Assembly (NCBI RefSeq): GCF_001262015.1
Contig: NZ_CP012074.1
Coordinates: forward strand, 1,764,249 to 1,828,248
Direction: 5' to 3'
DNA from: Prevotella fusca JCM 17724
GTDB lineage: Bacteria; Bacteroidota; Bacteroidia; Bacteroidales; Bacteroidaceae
Length of the DNA stretch: 64,000 nucleotides
Part shown: piece by piece, positions 43,990 to 53,577 of the stretch
How the letters are laid out: each line of letters begins with the position of its first letter
Numbering within the stretch: position 1 is the first letter of the stretch
Translations under genes and position numbers: made by a program
Notes under the pieces: model-generated
Seen by the model: the letters and a program-made list of their open reading frames with translations, nothing else
Databases searched by the model: none
Told to the model about the DNA's origin: nothing

Positions 43990-44686
43990 TGTACTTGCCC
44001 GCCTTATCGACACCCTTGCCCCTCGGTCGTGTACCATCTGTGGCGGGCGTCTGACCGTCACGGAGGAGGTGGTGTGTGCCTGTTGCAACCATAACCTTCC
44101 CCGCACGGGCTATTCCAAGACAGCCTATGATAACAGACTTGTGCGCCTGTTCTGGGGCAGGATTCCCATAGAGAAAGGCTCGGCTTTCTTCTTCTACAAA
44201 CCCCGCTCTGCAACAAGTAACCTGCTTTATCAGCTCAAGTATGGCGGACATCCCGAGATCGGCGAACGCCTTGGGCGTATTGTCGCAGCCGAGTTGGCAC
44301 AGGATGGCTTCTTCGATGGCATCACAGCTCTGGTTCCCGTGCCCCTTGCACGTCAGCGTGAGCAGGAGAGAGGATATAACCAAAGTGTGGAGATAGCCCG
44401 TGGTGTCAGTGCTGAAACGGGCATTCCTGTGTTTGACAACGTCCTCAAGCGTATAACCTTCCATGGCAGCCAGACGCAGAAAGACCGTTGGGAACGTAGT
44501 GAGAATGTGGAAAAGGCATTCCGTCTTCTTGATTCTTCTGCCGTAAGCAACCAGCATCTCCTGCTTATTGATGATGTCATCACCTCTGGTGCAACCCTCG
44601 TTGCAGCTGCCAATGAACTCCTCAAGGCTGTCAATGTTAAAGTTAGTGTCCTCTCATTAGGCTTTGCTGATAACGATGTGACTTAA
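43973..44686 (+). CDS. comF: ComF-family phosphoribosyltransferase-like protein
   Basis: A 237-residue ComF/GntX-type protein. An N-terminal zinc-binding cluster is visible (CTICGGRL and CACC, residues 19-42), and the C-terminal PRPP-binding loop is LLIDDVITSGATLVAA. LVPVPLARQREQERGYNQS is the typical mid-protein block. ComF proteins are linked to DNA uptake in naturally competent bacteria, though the enzymatic substrate is unsettled. The last gene of the prmC-recX-comF operon, overlapping recX by 17 bases. Confidence 0.93.
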   Translation: MKQPISVLARLIDTLAPRSCTICGGRLTVTEEVVCACCNHNLPRTGYSKTAYDNRLVRLFWGRIPIEKGSAFFFYKPRSATSNLLYQLKYGGHPEIGERLGRIVAAELAQDGFFDGITALVPVPLARQREQERGYNQSVEIARGVSAETGIPVFDNVLKRITFHGSQTQKDRWERSENVEKAFRLLDSSAVSNQHLLLIDDVITSGATLVAAANELLKAVNVKVSVLSLGFADNDVT

Positions 44687-44944
44687 CCTTTTTTCTTGGA
44701 TGATCCTCATTTATATTACAACGCTCCTCCCCGGGGTGTACATTGTCTTTGAATAACGGATATTCCTTGTTCAGGGAATTGAAGCAATAATGAAGCGTCT
44801 GCTATCTGCTATGATAAGAATAGCTTTATCCCAAACCGCTCATTGAAATTCCTCATGACTTCAATATGCTGTGAAATCCTGCAGATTATCTTGGAAATAA
44901 AACATCCTTTTTGTAATAATAAAATCAATCGTGGAAAATAAAAG

Positions 44945-45035
44945 ACGCTTAATAGCGTTGCAACTAAGCCTTAATTGAGGTGCAACTAAGGCTTAATTGA
45001 ACGCTTAAAGGGCGTTAGTTGGAATGCAATTAAGC
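44945..45035. repeat. Family B 11-bp phased array, copy 2
   Basis: From 44959 the sequence is seven consecutive 11-bp units, for example TGCAACTAAGC, CTTAATTGAGG, TGCAACTAAGG, CTTAATTGAAC, GTTAGTTGGAA and TGCAATTAAGC. Units alternate between a sense and a roughly complementary form. Confidence 0.8.
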
Positions 45036-45352
45036 ACTGATAACTTTTCTGTTTTGTAATCAGTTGACAGGCTGATGGTTGCAGGTTTGGGTTTTTGTGA
45101 TGTCTGTTTATGATTAAAGGAAAGACTTTCGGCATATTATGTAAGGATATTTCGTTGATTTAAACAGGTTGTTTAAAACCGTTTTCGATGCCGTAGGTGC
45201 ATGGTGTAAAATAGCATGTTGGACTGTATTAGGGGGCATCTCCTTGACTCTTTGCACTTACGATGCCTCTGTGTTATCCTGATTTTATCACCGTTTTCTC
45301 CTTTACTCCGTGTGCTTTATCTCGTTTTCAGCATTTTATCCGTCTTCCTGGC

Positions 45353-45433
45353 TTGACCTTGCCCACTACACCTTCGTTAGAAAGACAAACAATCTGGTGG
45401 GCAATCAACGAAAATCTGTTCAGGTTCTAATGC
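45353..45433. repeat. Family E repeat, copy 2
   Basis: Same block order as 25584-25664 (CTTCGTTA, ACAAACAATCTG, AAAATCTG), roughly three-quarters identical. Confidence 0.65.
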
Positions 45434-45633
45434 ACCAATTCAGGTTCAGATGTTACTATCTGATGGTTTCATAGAGTGAGGATGGTATATGCTTACAGCA
45501 GTTCAGAATGAATAAATTGTGCTTTCTTTATTTCCTTTAAATATTTTTTCTTACTTTTGCAGGGCATAAACCGTAAATCAATAAGAACTAAAAACCAAGT
45601 GGCTTCTGTGCCATCTATATACACATGAAATGA

Positions 45634-46185
45634 ATGGAACTGAGTGAGTCCTTAATTATTCTGCAACTGAAGAGGGGGAATGAGCATGCGTACAAATATG
45701 TATTTGATACGTATCTTGAACAGTTGCGTGCTGTTGCGAAGTATTATCTGCATGATGACTTCACGGCAGAGAGTATTGTTGCCGATGTAATATTCCACCT
45801 TTGGGAAATACGTGACAATATAGAAATTCATACTTCTCTGCAGCAATATCTTGTCAGAAGTGTGCGCAATCGTTGTCTTGACCAGCTGAAATCTGTTCGG
45901 TTCCGTTATGAGCAAAGCATATCTGCCCTGCCTGACGGCAGTTGCGTGGATGATAGGAATTCCGAGAATGATCAGCCTCTGAACTGTCTGTTGGTGAAAG
46001 AACTTGAACAGGCTATCGGTGAAGCCATAGAGAATCTTCCCACTGACTGTCGGCGTGTCTTCAAGATGAGCCGTATGGAAGGAAAGAAGAATGGCGATAT
46101 TGCCAATGAGCTCAGCCTCTCGGTCAATACGGTGAAGTATCACATGAAGAATGCTTTGAGGCTTTTGCAGCGGGAGTTAGGGTAA
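45634..46185 (+). CDS. ECF-type RNA polymerase sigma factor
   Basis: A 183-residue sigma-70 family factor, group IV. Region 2 spans about residues 12-85 (AYKYVFDTYLEQLRAVAKYYL, then ADVIFHLWEIRDNI) and region 4 about 125-180 (NLPTDCRRVFKMSRMEGKKNGDIANELSLSVNTVKYHM). The Bacteroides-type expansion family usually pairs with a FecR-type anti-sigma factor, but none is encoded before the SusC gene. The gene is 393 bp upstream of SusC, on the same strand, so it is the likely PUL activator. A family F sequence follows directly after its stop. Confidence 0.9.
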   Translation: MELSESLIILQLKRGNEHAYKYVFDTYLEQLRAVAKYYLHDDFTAESIVADVIFHLWEIRDNIEIHTSLQQYLVRSVRNRCLDQLKSVRFRYEQSISALPDGSCVDDRNSENDQPLNCLLVKELEQAIGEAIENLPTDCRRVFKMSRMEGKKNGDIANELSLSVNTVKYHMKNALRLLQRELG

Positions 46186-46578
46186 AGCCTTATTAGTCCA
46201 ATTAGCCTTATTAGCCTAATTAGCCCGATTAGCTGAAATAGTCACCATTCTCACTACCCCGATTCCTTTTTAAATCGTCTCTTATATACTTAAAATAGAA
46301 TAATAAAACCTAAACATCCATGTCGATAACAGAAAATTATCGTCGTGTTTGTCGTGAAATCAGAACCTAAATGTATGATAACAAACCAAAACAACGGGTC
46401 TTAACCTATGAATAGTGAGTATCTCGAAATCCCCTTATTATTGAACAGTATAACATGATGATGCCAATGGATAGAGTTATGTTATGGAAACCTAACTGTG
46501 TGATTCGGTCTTGAGCAGAGTGCTTCGGACAGGATCTGTTGTCATTTGAACATATTAACCTATTAACAATAAAGCTGA
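46186..46578. other. 393-bp leader region before susC
   Basis: Holds a family F TTAGCC-type repeat at 46192-46230. The rest is AT-rich sequence with no recognised element. A sigma-dependent promoter for the PUL should lie here, but no consensus is known to me for it. Confidence 0.5.
46192..46230. repeat. Family F TTAGCC repeats
   Basis: TTATTAGTCCAATTAGCC is followed by TTATTAGCC, TAATTAGCC and CGATTAGC in a row. TTATTAGTTCAATTAGCC occurs in the same place after the helicase gene. Confidence 0.6.
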
Positions 46579-49500
46579 ATGAGTAACAAGAGAAATGGTC
46601 TGTATTTGACCGCATTCCTGTTATGTCTGAATCTAAGCATGGAAGCTCATGATGTTGCGTCAAACAAAACATACGCAACATTGGATGATGTCATGACTGC
46701 ATTGAGACAAAAGAATGGAAATGCCGTTTCTGTTTCGTCAACACAGGTTCCGCAAAAGCCGCAGAACGCTGGCGAGAAGAAGAAGGTAGTAGGAGTTGTG
46801 AAAGATGAGAATGGTGAGCCGGTAATCGGTGCCACTATCCGTCTGAAGGGTACCCAGGGTGGTGCTGTCACTGATATTGACGGTCGGTTTACGTTGATGG
46901 CAGAAGAAGGTGCTGAACTTGAAATCTCCTACATCGGCTATACTACCAAGACGGTACGTGTCGGTAAGGCTGATAACTACGACATCAGTCTGTCTATGGG
47001 TAGTGCCAAGGAGCTGAATGAAGTAGTTGTAACAGCCCTCGGTATCAAGCGTGAGCAGAAGGCGTTGAGCTATAACGTACAGCAGGTGAACAGTGATGCG
47101 TTGGGAACAAACAAGGATGCCAACTTCATCAATTCGCTCAGCGGTAAGGTAGCTGGTGTGAACATCAATGCCAGCTCGTCCGGTGCCGGTGGTGCTTCAA
47201 AGGTTGTGATGCGTGGTACACGTAGTATCGAGCAGTCAAGCAACGTCTTGTATGTCATCGATGGTGTGCCGATGTTCAATCTCGGTGGCGGTGGTGATGC
47301 TGTCTTCGGTTCTAACGGTACGACGGAGGCAATCGCTGATATTAACCCCGAGGATATTGAAAGTATGTCCGTCTTGACGGGTGCAGCAGCTGCTGCGCTT
47401 TACGGTAACCGTGCATCTAACGGTGCCATCGTGATTACAACGAAGAAAGGAAAGGTGGGGCATACAGAGTTTACTGTTAGTCAGAGTACGGAACTGTCTA
47501 CGGCTTTCCGTCTGCCAGAGTTCCAGAACCGTTACGGAACAGGCAGTAGTCTGCGTGATGCCGGCGGTGACAGCTACAGCTGGGGACGCTTGCTTAATGA
47601 AGCCAACTACATGGGTTATGACCCAAAGAAGGACTATCTCAAGACGGGCATCATGACCACTGAGGCTTTCACCGTTTCTACAGGTTCGGAGAAGAATCAG
47701 AGTTACTTCTCTGCCAGTGCGTTGAATTCAGGTGGTATCATTCCTAACAACGGTTACAACCGTTACAACTTTACGTTCCGTAATACATCCAGTATGCTGG
47801 GCGACAAGTTGTTGTTGGATGTTGGTGCAAGCTATATCATTCAGAATGACCGTAATATGACCAATCAGGGTGTGTATGCCAACCCGTTGGTGTCAGCTTA
47901 TCTCTATCCACGTGGTAACGACTACAACGATATGGCGATGTTTGAATATTTCGATACGACACGTAATATCTACACGCAGAACTGGAACAACCTGCTCAGT
48001 GAGTTTGTAGGTCAGAACCCTTACTGGATTAACTATCGTAACCTTCGTACCAATAAGAAGTACCGCTACATGATGAATGCAGGACTTACTTATAAGGTGA
48101 CAGACTGGTTGAACGTTGTGGGACGTATCCGTATTGACAATGCGACGAATACTTTTGAAAAGAAGTACTACTCCAGCACGAATACAACCATTGCTGGTAT
48201 CAATGGTCAGTATGCAAAGATAAAGACTGATGACAAGCAGGTGTATGGTGATGTGATGCTGAATATCAACAAGCATTTCCTGCAGAACAAGCTGTCACTG
48301 GTAGCTAATATCGGTGCCTCTCTCTCTGACATCAAGCAGGACCAGACAGGTCTTGATGGTCCGATAGCGGATAATCTGATTCCAAACGTATTCAATGAGT
48401 ATCAGGTAGATGCGGCACGTGAGAAACGTATGCCTGCCGGTTACCATGAGCAGACGAAGTCACTTCTCGGTAGTTTGGAGTTAGGATGGAAGAGTCAGCT
48501 GTATCTTACAGTAACAGGACGTAACGACTGGCCTTCAATGTTGGCAGGTCCTCATTCCAACAAGAGTTCCTTCTTCTACCCTTCAGTGGGTGGCTCATGG
48601 ATTATCTCTGAGTCTGTCAAGATGCCAAAGGCTATCAACTATTTGAAAGTACGTGGCTCATTTGCCTCTGTAGGAATTCCGTTCCTTCGTAATATAGCCA
48701 ATCCTAAGTATGAGTGGGACAATACAACAAAGCAGTGGAAGAGCCAGACAGTCTATCCTATCTATGACTTGAAGCCAGAGACAACAAACTCTTGGGAAAT
48801 CGGTCTGCAGGCTCGTTTCCTCAAACACTTCAATCTGGATGCAACACTCTATTGGACAAAGACCTTCAACCAGACTTTCAATCCTGACATCTCTGTATCA
48901 TCAGGTTACTCTGCTCTTTATATCCAGACAGGTAATGTGTCAAACAATGGTATTGAGTTAGCCTTAGGTTACAGCAATAACTGGGCTGGTTTCGGATGGT
49001 CAAGCAACTATACCTTGAGCTCTAACCGCAACCGTATCAACGAGTTGGTTCGCAACTACGTTCACCCGGAGACAGGTACTGTCATTAACAAGGACCGTCT
49101 TGATGTAGGAGGACTGGGTAATGCACACTTCATTCTCAAGGAAGGTGGCACCTTAGGTGACCTTTATTCTTTGACGGATGTAAAGCGTGACGACAAGGGA
49201 CGTATATATGTTGATAAGGATGGTAAGGTTTATCGTAACAATAATGTCGGTGATGTGAAGCTGGGTTCTGTATTCCCTAAGGCTAACATGGCATGGCGCA
49301 ATGACTTCTCTTATAAGGGCTTTAACCTCAGTGTGATGGTCAGTGCACGTTTCGGTGGTATCGTTTATTCGGCAACACAGGCTGCGCTCGACCTCTATGG
49401 AGTGTCAGAGGCAAGTGCAAAGGCACGTGACAAGGGATATGTGGAGGTGAATGGCAATGACCGTCTTAACCCTGAATCATGGTATTCAACCATCGGCGGA

Positions 49501-49770
49501 AGTGATGGTATTCCACAGTTCTATACCTATAGTGCAACGAATGTACGCTTGCAGGAAGCAAGTCTTAGCTATACCTTCAAGAAGAATCACTTCTTTGGGT
49601 TGGGTGACTTGACGCTTTCTGTGACAGGTCGCAACCTGTTGATGTTCTACTGTAAGGCTCCTTTCGATCCTGAGACGACAGCTACGACAGGTAACTACTA
49701 TCAGGGTATTGACAAGTTTATGACGCCAAGTACGAGAAATATTGGTTTCAACATTAAACTTAAATTCTAA
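46579..49770 (+). CDS. SusC/RagA-family TonB-linked outer-membrane protein
   Basis: A 1063-residue receptor that imports oligosaccharides together with its SusD partner. After the signal region comes a carboxypeptidase-regulatory-like domain (about residues 65-145: KVVGVVKDENGEPVIGATIR then FTLMAEEGAELEISYIGY). The SusC signature ELNEVVVTALGIKREQKAL is near residue 150, a plug with GVNINASSSGAGGASKVVMRG and VIDGVPM follows, and then a 22-strand barrel ends in a terminal aromatic residue (LKF). It lacks an STN domain, so it is not a sigma/anti-sigma transducer. The susD gene starts nine bases after its stop. Confidence 0.95.
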   Translation: MSNKRNGLYLTAFLLCLNLSMEAHDVASNKTYATLDDVMTALRQKNGNAVSVSSTQVPQKPQNAGEKKKVVGVVKDENGEPVIGATIRLKGTQGGAVTDIDGRFTLMAEEGAELEISYIGYTTKTVRVGKADNYDISLSMGSAKELNEVVVTALGIKREQKALSYNVQQVNSDALGTNKDANFINSLSGKVAGVNINASSSGAGGASKVVMRGTRSIEQSSNVLYVIDGVPMFNLGGGGDAVFGSNGTTEAIADINPEDIESMSVLTGAAAAALYGNRASNGAIVITTKKGKVGHTEFTVSQSTELSTAFRLPEFQNRYGTGSSLRDAGGDSYSWGRLLNEANYMGYDPKKDYLKTGIMTTEAFTVSTGSEKNQSYFSASALNSGGIIPNNGYNRYNFTFRNTSSMLGDKLLLDVGASYIIQNDRNMTNQGVYANPLVSAYLYPRGNDYNDMAMFEYFDTTRNIYTQNWNNLLSEFVGQNPYWINYRNLRTNKKYRYMMNAGLTYKVTDWLNVVGRIRIDNATNTFEKKYYSSTNTTIAGINGQYAKIKTDDKQVYGDVMLNINKHFLQNKLSLVANIGASLSDIKQDQTGLDGPIADNLIPNVFNEYQVDAAREKRMPAGYHEQTKSLLGSLELGWKSQLYLTVTGRNDWPSMLAGPHSNKSSFFYPSVGGSWIISESVKMPKAINYLKVRGSFASVGIPFLRNIANPKYEWDNTTKQWKSQTVYPIYDLKPETTNSWEIGLQARFLKHFNLDATLYWTKTFNQTFNPDISVSSGYSALYIQTGNVSNNGIELALGYSNNWAGFGWSSNYTLSSNRNRINELVRNYVHPETGTVINKDRLDVGGLGNAHFILKEGGTLGDLYSLTDVKRDDKGRIYVDKDGKVYRNNNVGDVKLGSVFPKANMAWRNDFSYKGFNLSVMVSARFGGIVYSATQAALDLYGVSEASAKARDKGYVEVNGNDRLNPESWYSTIGGSDGIPQFYTYSATNVRLQEASLSYTFKKNHFFGLGDLTLSVTGRNLLMFYCKAPFDPETTATTGNYYQGIDKFMTPSTRNIGFNIKLKF

Positions 49771-49779
49771 AACAAAGTT

Positions 49780-51339
49780 ATGAAACAGTTAAGAAATATC
49801 ATATTGTCAACGGTATCGGCTGGATTGGTTATGAGTCTGGCTGGCTGTACCAACAGCTATGAGGATTACAACCAGGACCCATACGGTGTGTCGAAAAAGG
49901 AGACGGAACGTGATGCCTATTCATTAGGTGCTGCCATGGTGAACCTGCAGAGCTGGGTGGTTCCTACGGATGTCAATACCAATCAGTTCACGGAATGTCT
50001 GTGTGGTGGTTCGTATGGTGGTTACCTCTCTGATTCCAATGCAGGTTTTGCAGGTAAGAACTTTGCACAATATAGTCCTGAGAATGGATGGAGTCGTGTG
50101 TTGTTCAGGGACTTCCTTCCCAAGCTCTCTATCTATTTCAATGAGGTGAAGAGTGCTACGGAAGAGCCTGTTATACTGGCTGTAGCACAGATTATAAAGG
50201 TTGCAGGTATCCATCGTGTTACTGATGCTTATGGTCCGATACCTTATTCTAAGGTAGGACAGAATGGTGAAATCACGGCACCATACGATTCCCAACAGGA
50301 GGTGTATAAGTTGATGTTCAAGCAGCTGGATGAGGCTATTGCCACGCTGACTGCCAATCGAACGTTCAACTTCTCACCAAAGGCTGACAATGTGTATGGC
50401 GGCAATGTTGAGAAGTGGATTAAGTTTGGTAATTCTCTTCGTCTTCGTCTGGCTATCCGCATATCAAAGGCTGATCCTGCATTGGCAAAACAGGAGGCTG
50501 AGGCTTCGGTGAGCAATGAGGTTGGCGTGATGACTTCCAATGATGACAATGCTTTCATGACCTTGTCGAATACCAATCCTTTCAGGGTTGTCATGTATGA
50601 ATATAATGGTGGTGACTCACGTATCGGTGCCGATATTACCACTTACATGAATGGATATAAGGACCCACGTCGTGAAGCGATGTTCGCTATGTCAACTTTC
50701 TCAAACGGAACAAATGGTTATTATGGCTTGCGTTCTGGCATTCAGATTCCTGGTGCAGAGATTGCCCATGCCTACAGTAACTACAATGTAAAGACTGATA
50801 CTAAACTCTTGTGGATGAATGCAGCGGAGGTTGCTTTCCTACGTGCTGAAGGTGCTTTGAAGAACTGGAACATGGGAGGTACAGCTGGCAATTTCTATAA
50901 GAAGGGTGTTGAGCTTTCTTTTGAACAGTGGGGTGTAAAGGGTGCTGCGGCTTATCTGGCTGATAAAACCAGTACGCCAGCTGTCTATACAGACCCTGCC
51001 GGACTCAATTCTTATTCAGGCTCAGTGTCAACAATTACGATTGCCTGGGATGACAACAATACCGTAGAGCAGCAGTTGGAACGTATCATCACCCAGAAGT
51101 GGCTGGCTATGTTCCCACTTGGCTTGGAGGCATGGTCGGACTATCGCCGTACAGGTTATCCAAAGCTGATGCCAGTGAAGGTTAATAATAGTGGTGGTGT
51201 GGTAAGCAGTGAGCGAGGAGCTCGTCGTTTGTCTTATCCACAGGAGGAGCGCAGCAACAACTTTGAAAACTACAATGCAGCTGTTGGTATGCTTGGTGGA
51301 GCTGACAATATGGCTACAGATGTTTGGTGGGCAAAGTAA
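49780..51339 (+). CDS. SusD/RagB-family nutrient-binding lipoprotein
   Basis: A 519-residue lipoprotein (lipobox LAGC, Cys23) that caps the SusC barrel and binds glycan. NSYEDYNQDPYGVSKKE, the TPR-like helices around VAQIIKVAGIHRVTDAYGPIPYSKV and the C-terminal QKWLAMFPLGLEAWSDYRRTGYP are SusD-like (SusD-like_2 group) landmarks. Its gene directly follows susC and precedes the surface lipoprotein genes, so all are probably one transcript. It has the expected outer-membrane position facing outward. Confidence 0.95.
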   Translation: MKQLRNIILSTVSAGLVMSLAGCTNSYEDYNQDPYGVSKKETERDAYSLGAAMVNLQSWVVPTDVNTNQFTECLCGGSYGGYLSDSNAGFAGKNFAQYSPENGWSRVLFRDFLPKLSIYFNEVKSATEEPVILAVAQIIKVAGIHRVTDAYGPIPYSKVGQNGEITAPYDSQQEVYKLMFKQLDEAIATLTANRTFNFSPKADNVYGGNVEKWIKFGNSLRLRLAIRISKADPALAKQEAEASVSNEVGVMTSNDDNAFMTLSNTNPFRVVMYEYNGGDSRIGADITTYMNGYKDPRREAMFAMSTFSNGTNGYYGLRSGIQIPGAEIAHAYSNYNVKTDTKLLWMNAAEVAFLRAEGALKNWNMGGTAGNFYKKGVELSFEQWGVKGAAAYLADKTSTPAVYTDPAGLNSYSGSVSTITIAWDDNNTVEQQLERIITQKWLAMFPLGLEAWSDYRRTGYPKLMPVKVNNSGGVVSSERGARRLSYPQEERSNNFENYNAAVGMLGGADNMATDVWWAK

Positions 51340-51365
51340 TGATTACCGATTAAAAAGAAAGAAAA

Positions 51366-52403
51366 ATGAAACATATCATTAAATATATAGCATATTCAAC
51401 GGTCTGTGCGGCAGCTTTGCTTATGTCCAGCTGCGATACAGACGTTGAACCTGTAGAAATTAACCAGCCCGGTATAGAGCATCAGAATCCTGAACTCTAT
51501 CAGAACTATCTTGTAGGTATCCGTGCTTACAAGGCAAGCAGTCATAAGATTATGATGGCATGGTTCGATAACAGTCAGGCTGTTCCATTCACCCAGGCGC
51601 AGCATATCAACGCTGTTCCTGACAGTGTGGATTACGTTGTACTGACAAATCCGGGAACGGTTACTGAACAGATGATGCAGGAAATCGAGGAAGTAAGAAG
51701 TCAGAAAGGTATGAAAGTCGTATTTCAGGTAAGCTGTGATGCTATCAAGACAGTTTACGAAGCACGGAAGAAAGCCTTTATGGCAAAGCCAGAGAATGCT
51801 GGTAAGCACTTCCGTGACTTCAATGGTTTCCTGGTTGATTCTGTCAATACACAGTTACGTCTTGCTGATAAGTATAACTATGATGGTGTGATAATGGGAT
51901 TCAATGCGAAGCTCACACATTATCTCAATGAGCAGGAAAGGGCTGAGGCTATTGCCTTGGAGAACGTTTTTTTAGGTATAACCAAGGACTGGAAAGAACG
52001 CCATAAGGACAAGGAACTGATAATAATGGGTCGTCCGCAGCATGTAACTGACAAGAGTCTTTTTGCACAGGCGCGCTATCTCATTATCCCAACACAGGAT
52101 GAGAAGTCCATATCGGGTGTTGATTATCTGGTCCGTAAGGCTGCGGTAGAAGGTGTGCCGACTGACAAGTTCATTCTTTTGGCAAACAATAAGTCTATCG
52201 ACGAAACCGATACCAAGACTGGTTATTGGGGTAAGACATTGGCAATGCATGGTATTGCAAAGTTCGTTGCTTCGGACCATACCGGCTATACCTGTGCTGG
52301 AATGGGCTTGCTGAATGCCAATGTTGATTATTACAATGCCTCATTCACTTATCCGAACCTGCGTAAGGTCATCTCAACTATCAATCCAACCGTTAAAGAG
52401 TAA
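51366..52403 (+). CDS. GH18-like surface lipoprotein lacking catalytic acid (probable glycan-binding protein)
   Basis: A 345-residue lipoprotein (lipobox MSSC, Cys23) with a TIM-barrel resembling GH18. Where an active GH18 has DGxDxDxE, this protein reads D173-GVIMGFN180: the later aspartates and the glutamate are replaced by Ile, Gly and Asn. It is therefore unlikely to hydrolyse glycans, and is more likely a surface glycan-binding protein. In Bacteroides thetaiotaomicron the high-mannose N-glycan PUL (BT3983-BT3988) has, as I recall, a non-catalytic or GH18-like lipoprotein in a similar position beside the active enzyme BT3987. That analogy rests on gene order. Confidence 0.8.
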   Translation: MKHIIKYIAYSTVCAAALLMSSCDTDVEPVEINQPGIEHQNPELYQNYLVGIRAYKASSHKIMMAWFDNSQAVPFTQAQHINAVPDSVDYVVLTNPGTVTEQMMQEIEEVRSQKGMKVVFQVSCDAIKTVYEARKKAFMAKPENAGKHFRDFNGFLVDSVNTQLRLADKYNYDGVIMGFNAKLTHYLNEQERAEAIALENVFLGITKDWKERHKDKELIIMGRPQHVTDKSLFAQARYLIIPTQDEKSISGVDYLVRKAAVEGVPTDKFILLANNKSIDETDTKTGYWGKTLAMHGIAKFVASDHTGYTCAGMGLLNANVDYYNASFTYPNLRKVISTINPTVKE

Positions 52404-52409
52404 AAGGAA

Positions 52410-53555
52410 ATGAAGAAGCTATTTAAATATGTTCCTGTCCTGGCAGCAGCTCTGTTGATGGCAGCATGCCAGAACAATGATGAAGCCGACTTCACAAGTA
52501 AGGCGTTCATAGATGGAAAGACTTTCACCAGTGAGACTATTATCAAAGATGCAAGTACCATGGTGAAGTCGTTGAAACTCTCTACTTCCCGTCCTGCAGA
52601 AAAGGACTTGAATGCAACTTTTGCTGTGGCTAAACAGTTAGTTGATACCTATAACAAGGCTTATTACAGCAATGCTGTATTGCTGCCAGACACTTGTTAT
52701 AAGGTACTCGTGGGTGAGGTGAAAATCAATCAGGGCAGTGTGAAGAGTAATGAGGCACGGTTTGAATTCTCCAAGCTCGGCGACTTGGACCGTTCTACTA
52801 CATACGTCCTGCCCGTAACGGTTAACTGTAACGATATTGAAGTCCTGCAGTCAGCTAAGAACTATTACTTTGTGTTCCGTGCAGGTGCGCTTATCAATGT
52901 TGTAGCTGACATGAGCAAGAACTATCTGCAGGTAGATTGGAAGACTCCAGACTTGGTTACTGATATGCAGCAGATTACGATGGAGGCACTCATCTATCCA
53001 CGTGAATTCGGCAAGCTCATCTCTACCGTGATGGGTATTGAGGGCAAATTCCTCATGCGTATCGGTGATGCAGGCTTCCCAGACAATCAGATTCAGATAG
53101 CAACCAGTAGTGGAAACTTCCCTGACTACGACTCAAACAAGGGCTTGCAGACTAAGCGTTGGCAGCATGTGGCAATGACCTACAATGCTGATACACGTGA
53201 GGTGAAAGTATATGTCAATGGCATGCTGCAGTCACAGGGCACGCTTCGTATGGGAACGGTTACCATCAAGGGCGATTCTCCTGACCGTATGTTCCTCATT
53301 GGCAAGTCTTATGATGATGCTCGCTGGTTTGAGGGCAATATGTCTGAAGTACGTGTCTGGAATGTTGTCCGTACACAGGAAGAGATTGCTGGACACATTT
53401 ACAGCGTTGACCCTAAGACCCCTGGTCTCGTGGGCTATTGGAAGATGGACGATCCTAACAGTCCTAATATTGTAAAGGATGCCACAGGTAACGGTAATGA
53501 TGCCAAGGCTAACAAACCTCTTCCATGGCATAATGTTTCATTGCCAGAGAAATAA
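52410..53555 (+). CDS. DUF1735 and LamG-domain surface lipoprotein
   Basis: A 381-residue lipoprotein (Cys20, MAAC). Residues about 35-165 look like a DUF1735-type domain, as found at the N-terminus of many GH18 PUL proteins. Residues about 170-370 form a LamG/concanavalin-like beta-sandwich: MEALIYPREFG, KRWQHVAMTYNADTREVKVYVNGML, EGNMSEVRVWNVVRTQEEI and GLVGYWKMDDP. The LamG domain suggests glycan binding at the cell surface. It overlaps no neighbour: 6 bp from the GH18-like gene and 22 bp from the enzyme gene. The most likely role is a second surface glycan-binding protein. Confidence 0.85.
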   Translation: MKKLFKYVPVLAAALLMAACQNNDEADFTSKAFIDGKTFTSETIIKDASTMVKSLKLSTSRPAEKDLNATFAVAKQLVDTYNKAYYSNAVLLPDTCYKVLVGEVKINQGSVKSNEARFEFSKLGDLDRSTTYVLPVTVNCNDIEVLQSAKNYYFVFRAGALINVVADMSKNYLQVDWKTPDLVTDMQQITMEALIYPREFGKLISTVMGIEGKFLMRIGDAGFPDNQIQIATSSGNFPDYDSNKGLQTKRWQHVAMTYNADTREVKVYVNGMLQSQGTLRMGTVTIKGDSPDRMFLIGKSYDDARWFEGNMSEVRVWNVVRTQEEIAGHIYSVDPKTPGLVGYWKMDDPNSPNIVKDATGNGNDAKANKPLPWHNVSLPEK

Positions 53556-53577
53556 TCTGTTAAACGCTTTAATCAAA

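Larger units (their letters stand above)
44687..45633. other. 947-bp intergenic region before the PUL
   Basis: No gene is seen. It holds a family B array (44945-45035), a family E copy (45353-45433) and, near 45552-45559, a TACTTTTG -7-like box that may drive the sigma gene 75 bp downstream. The rest is AT-rich with no strong hairpin. Confidence 0.6.
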
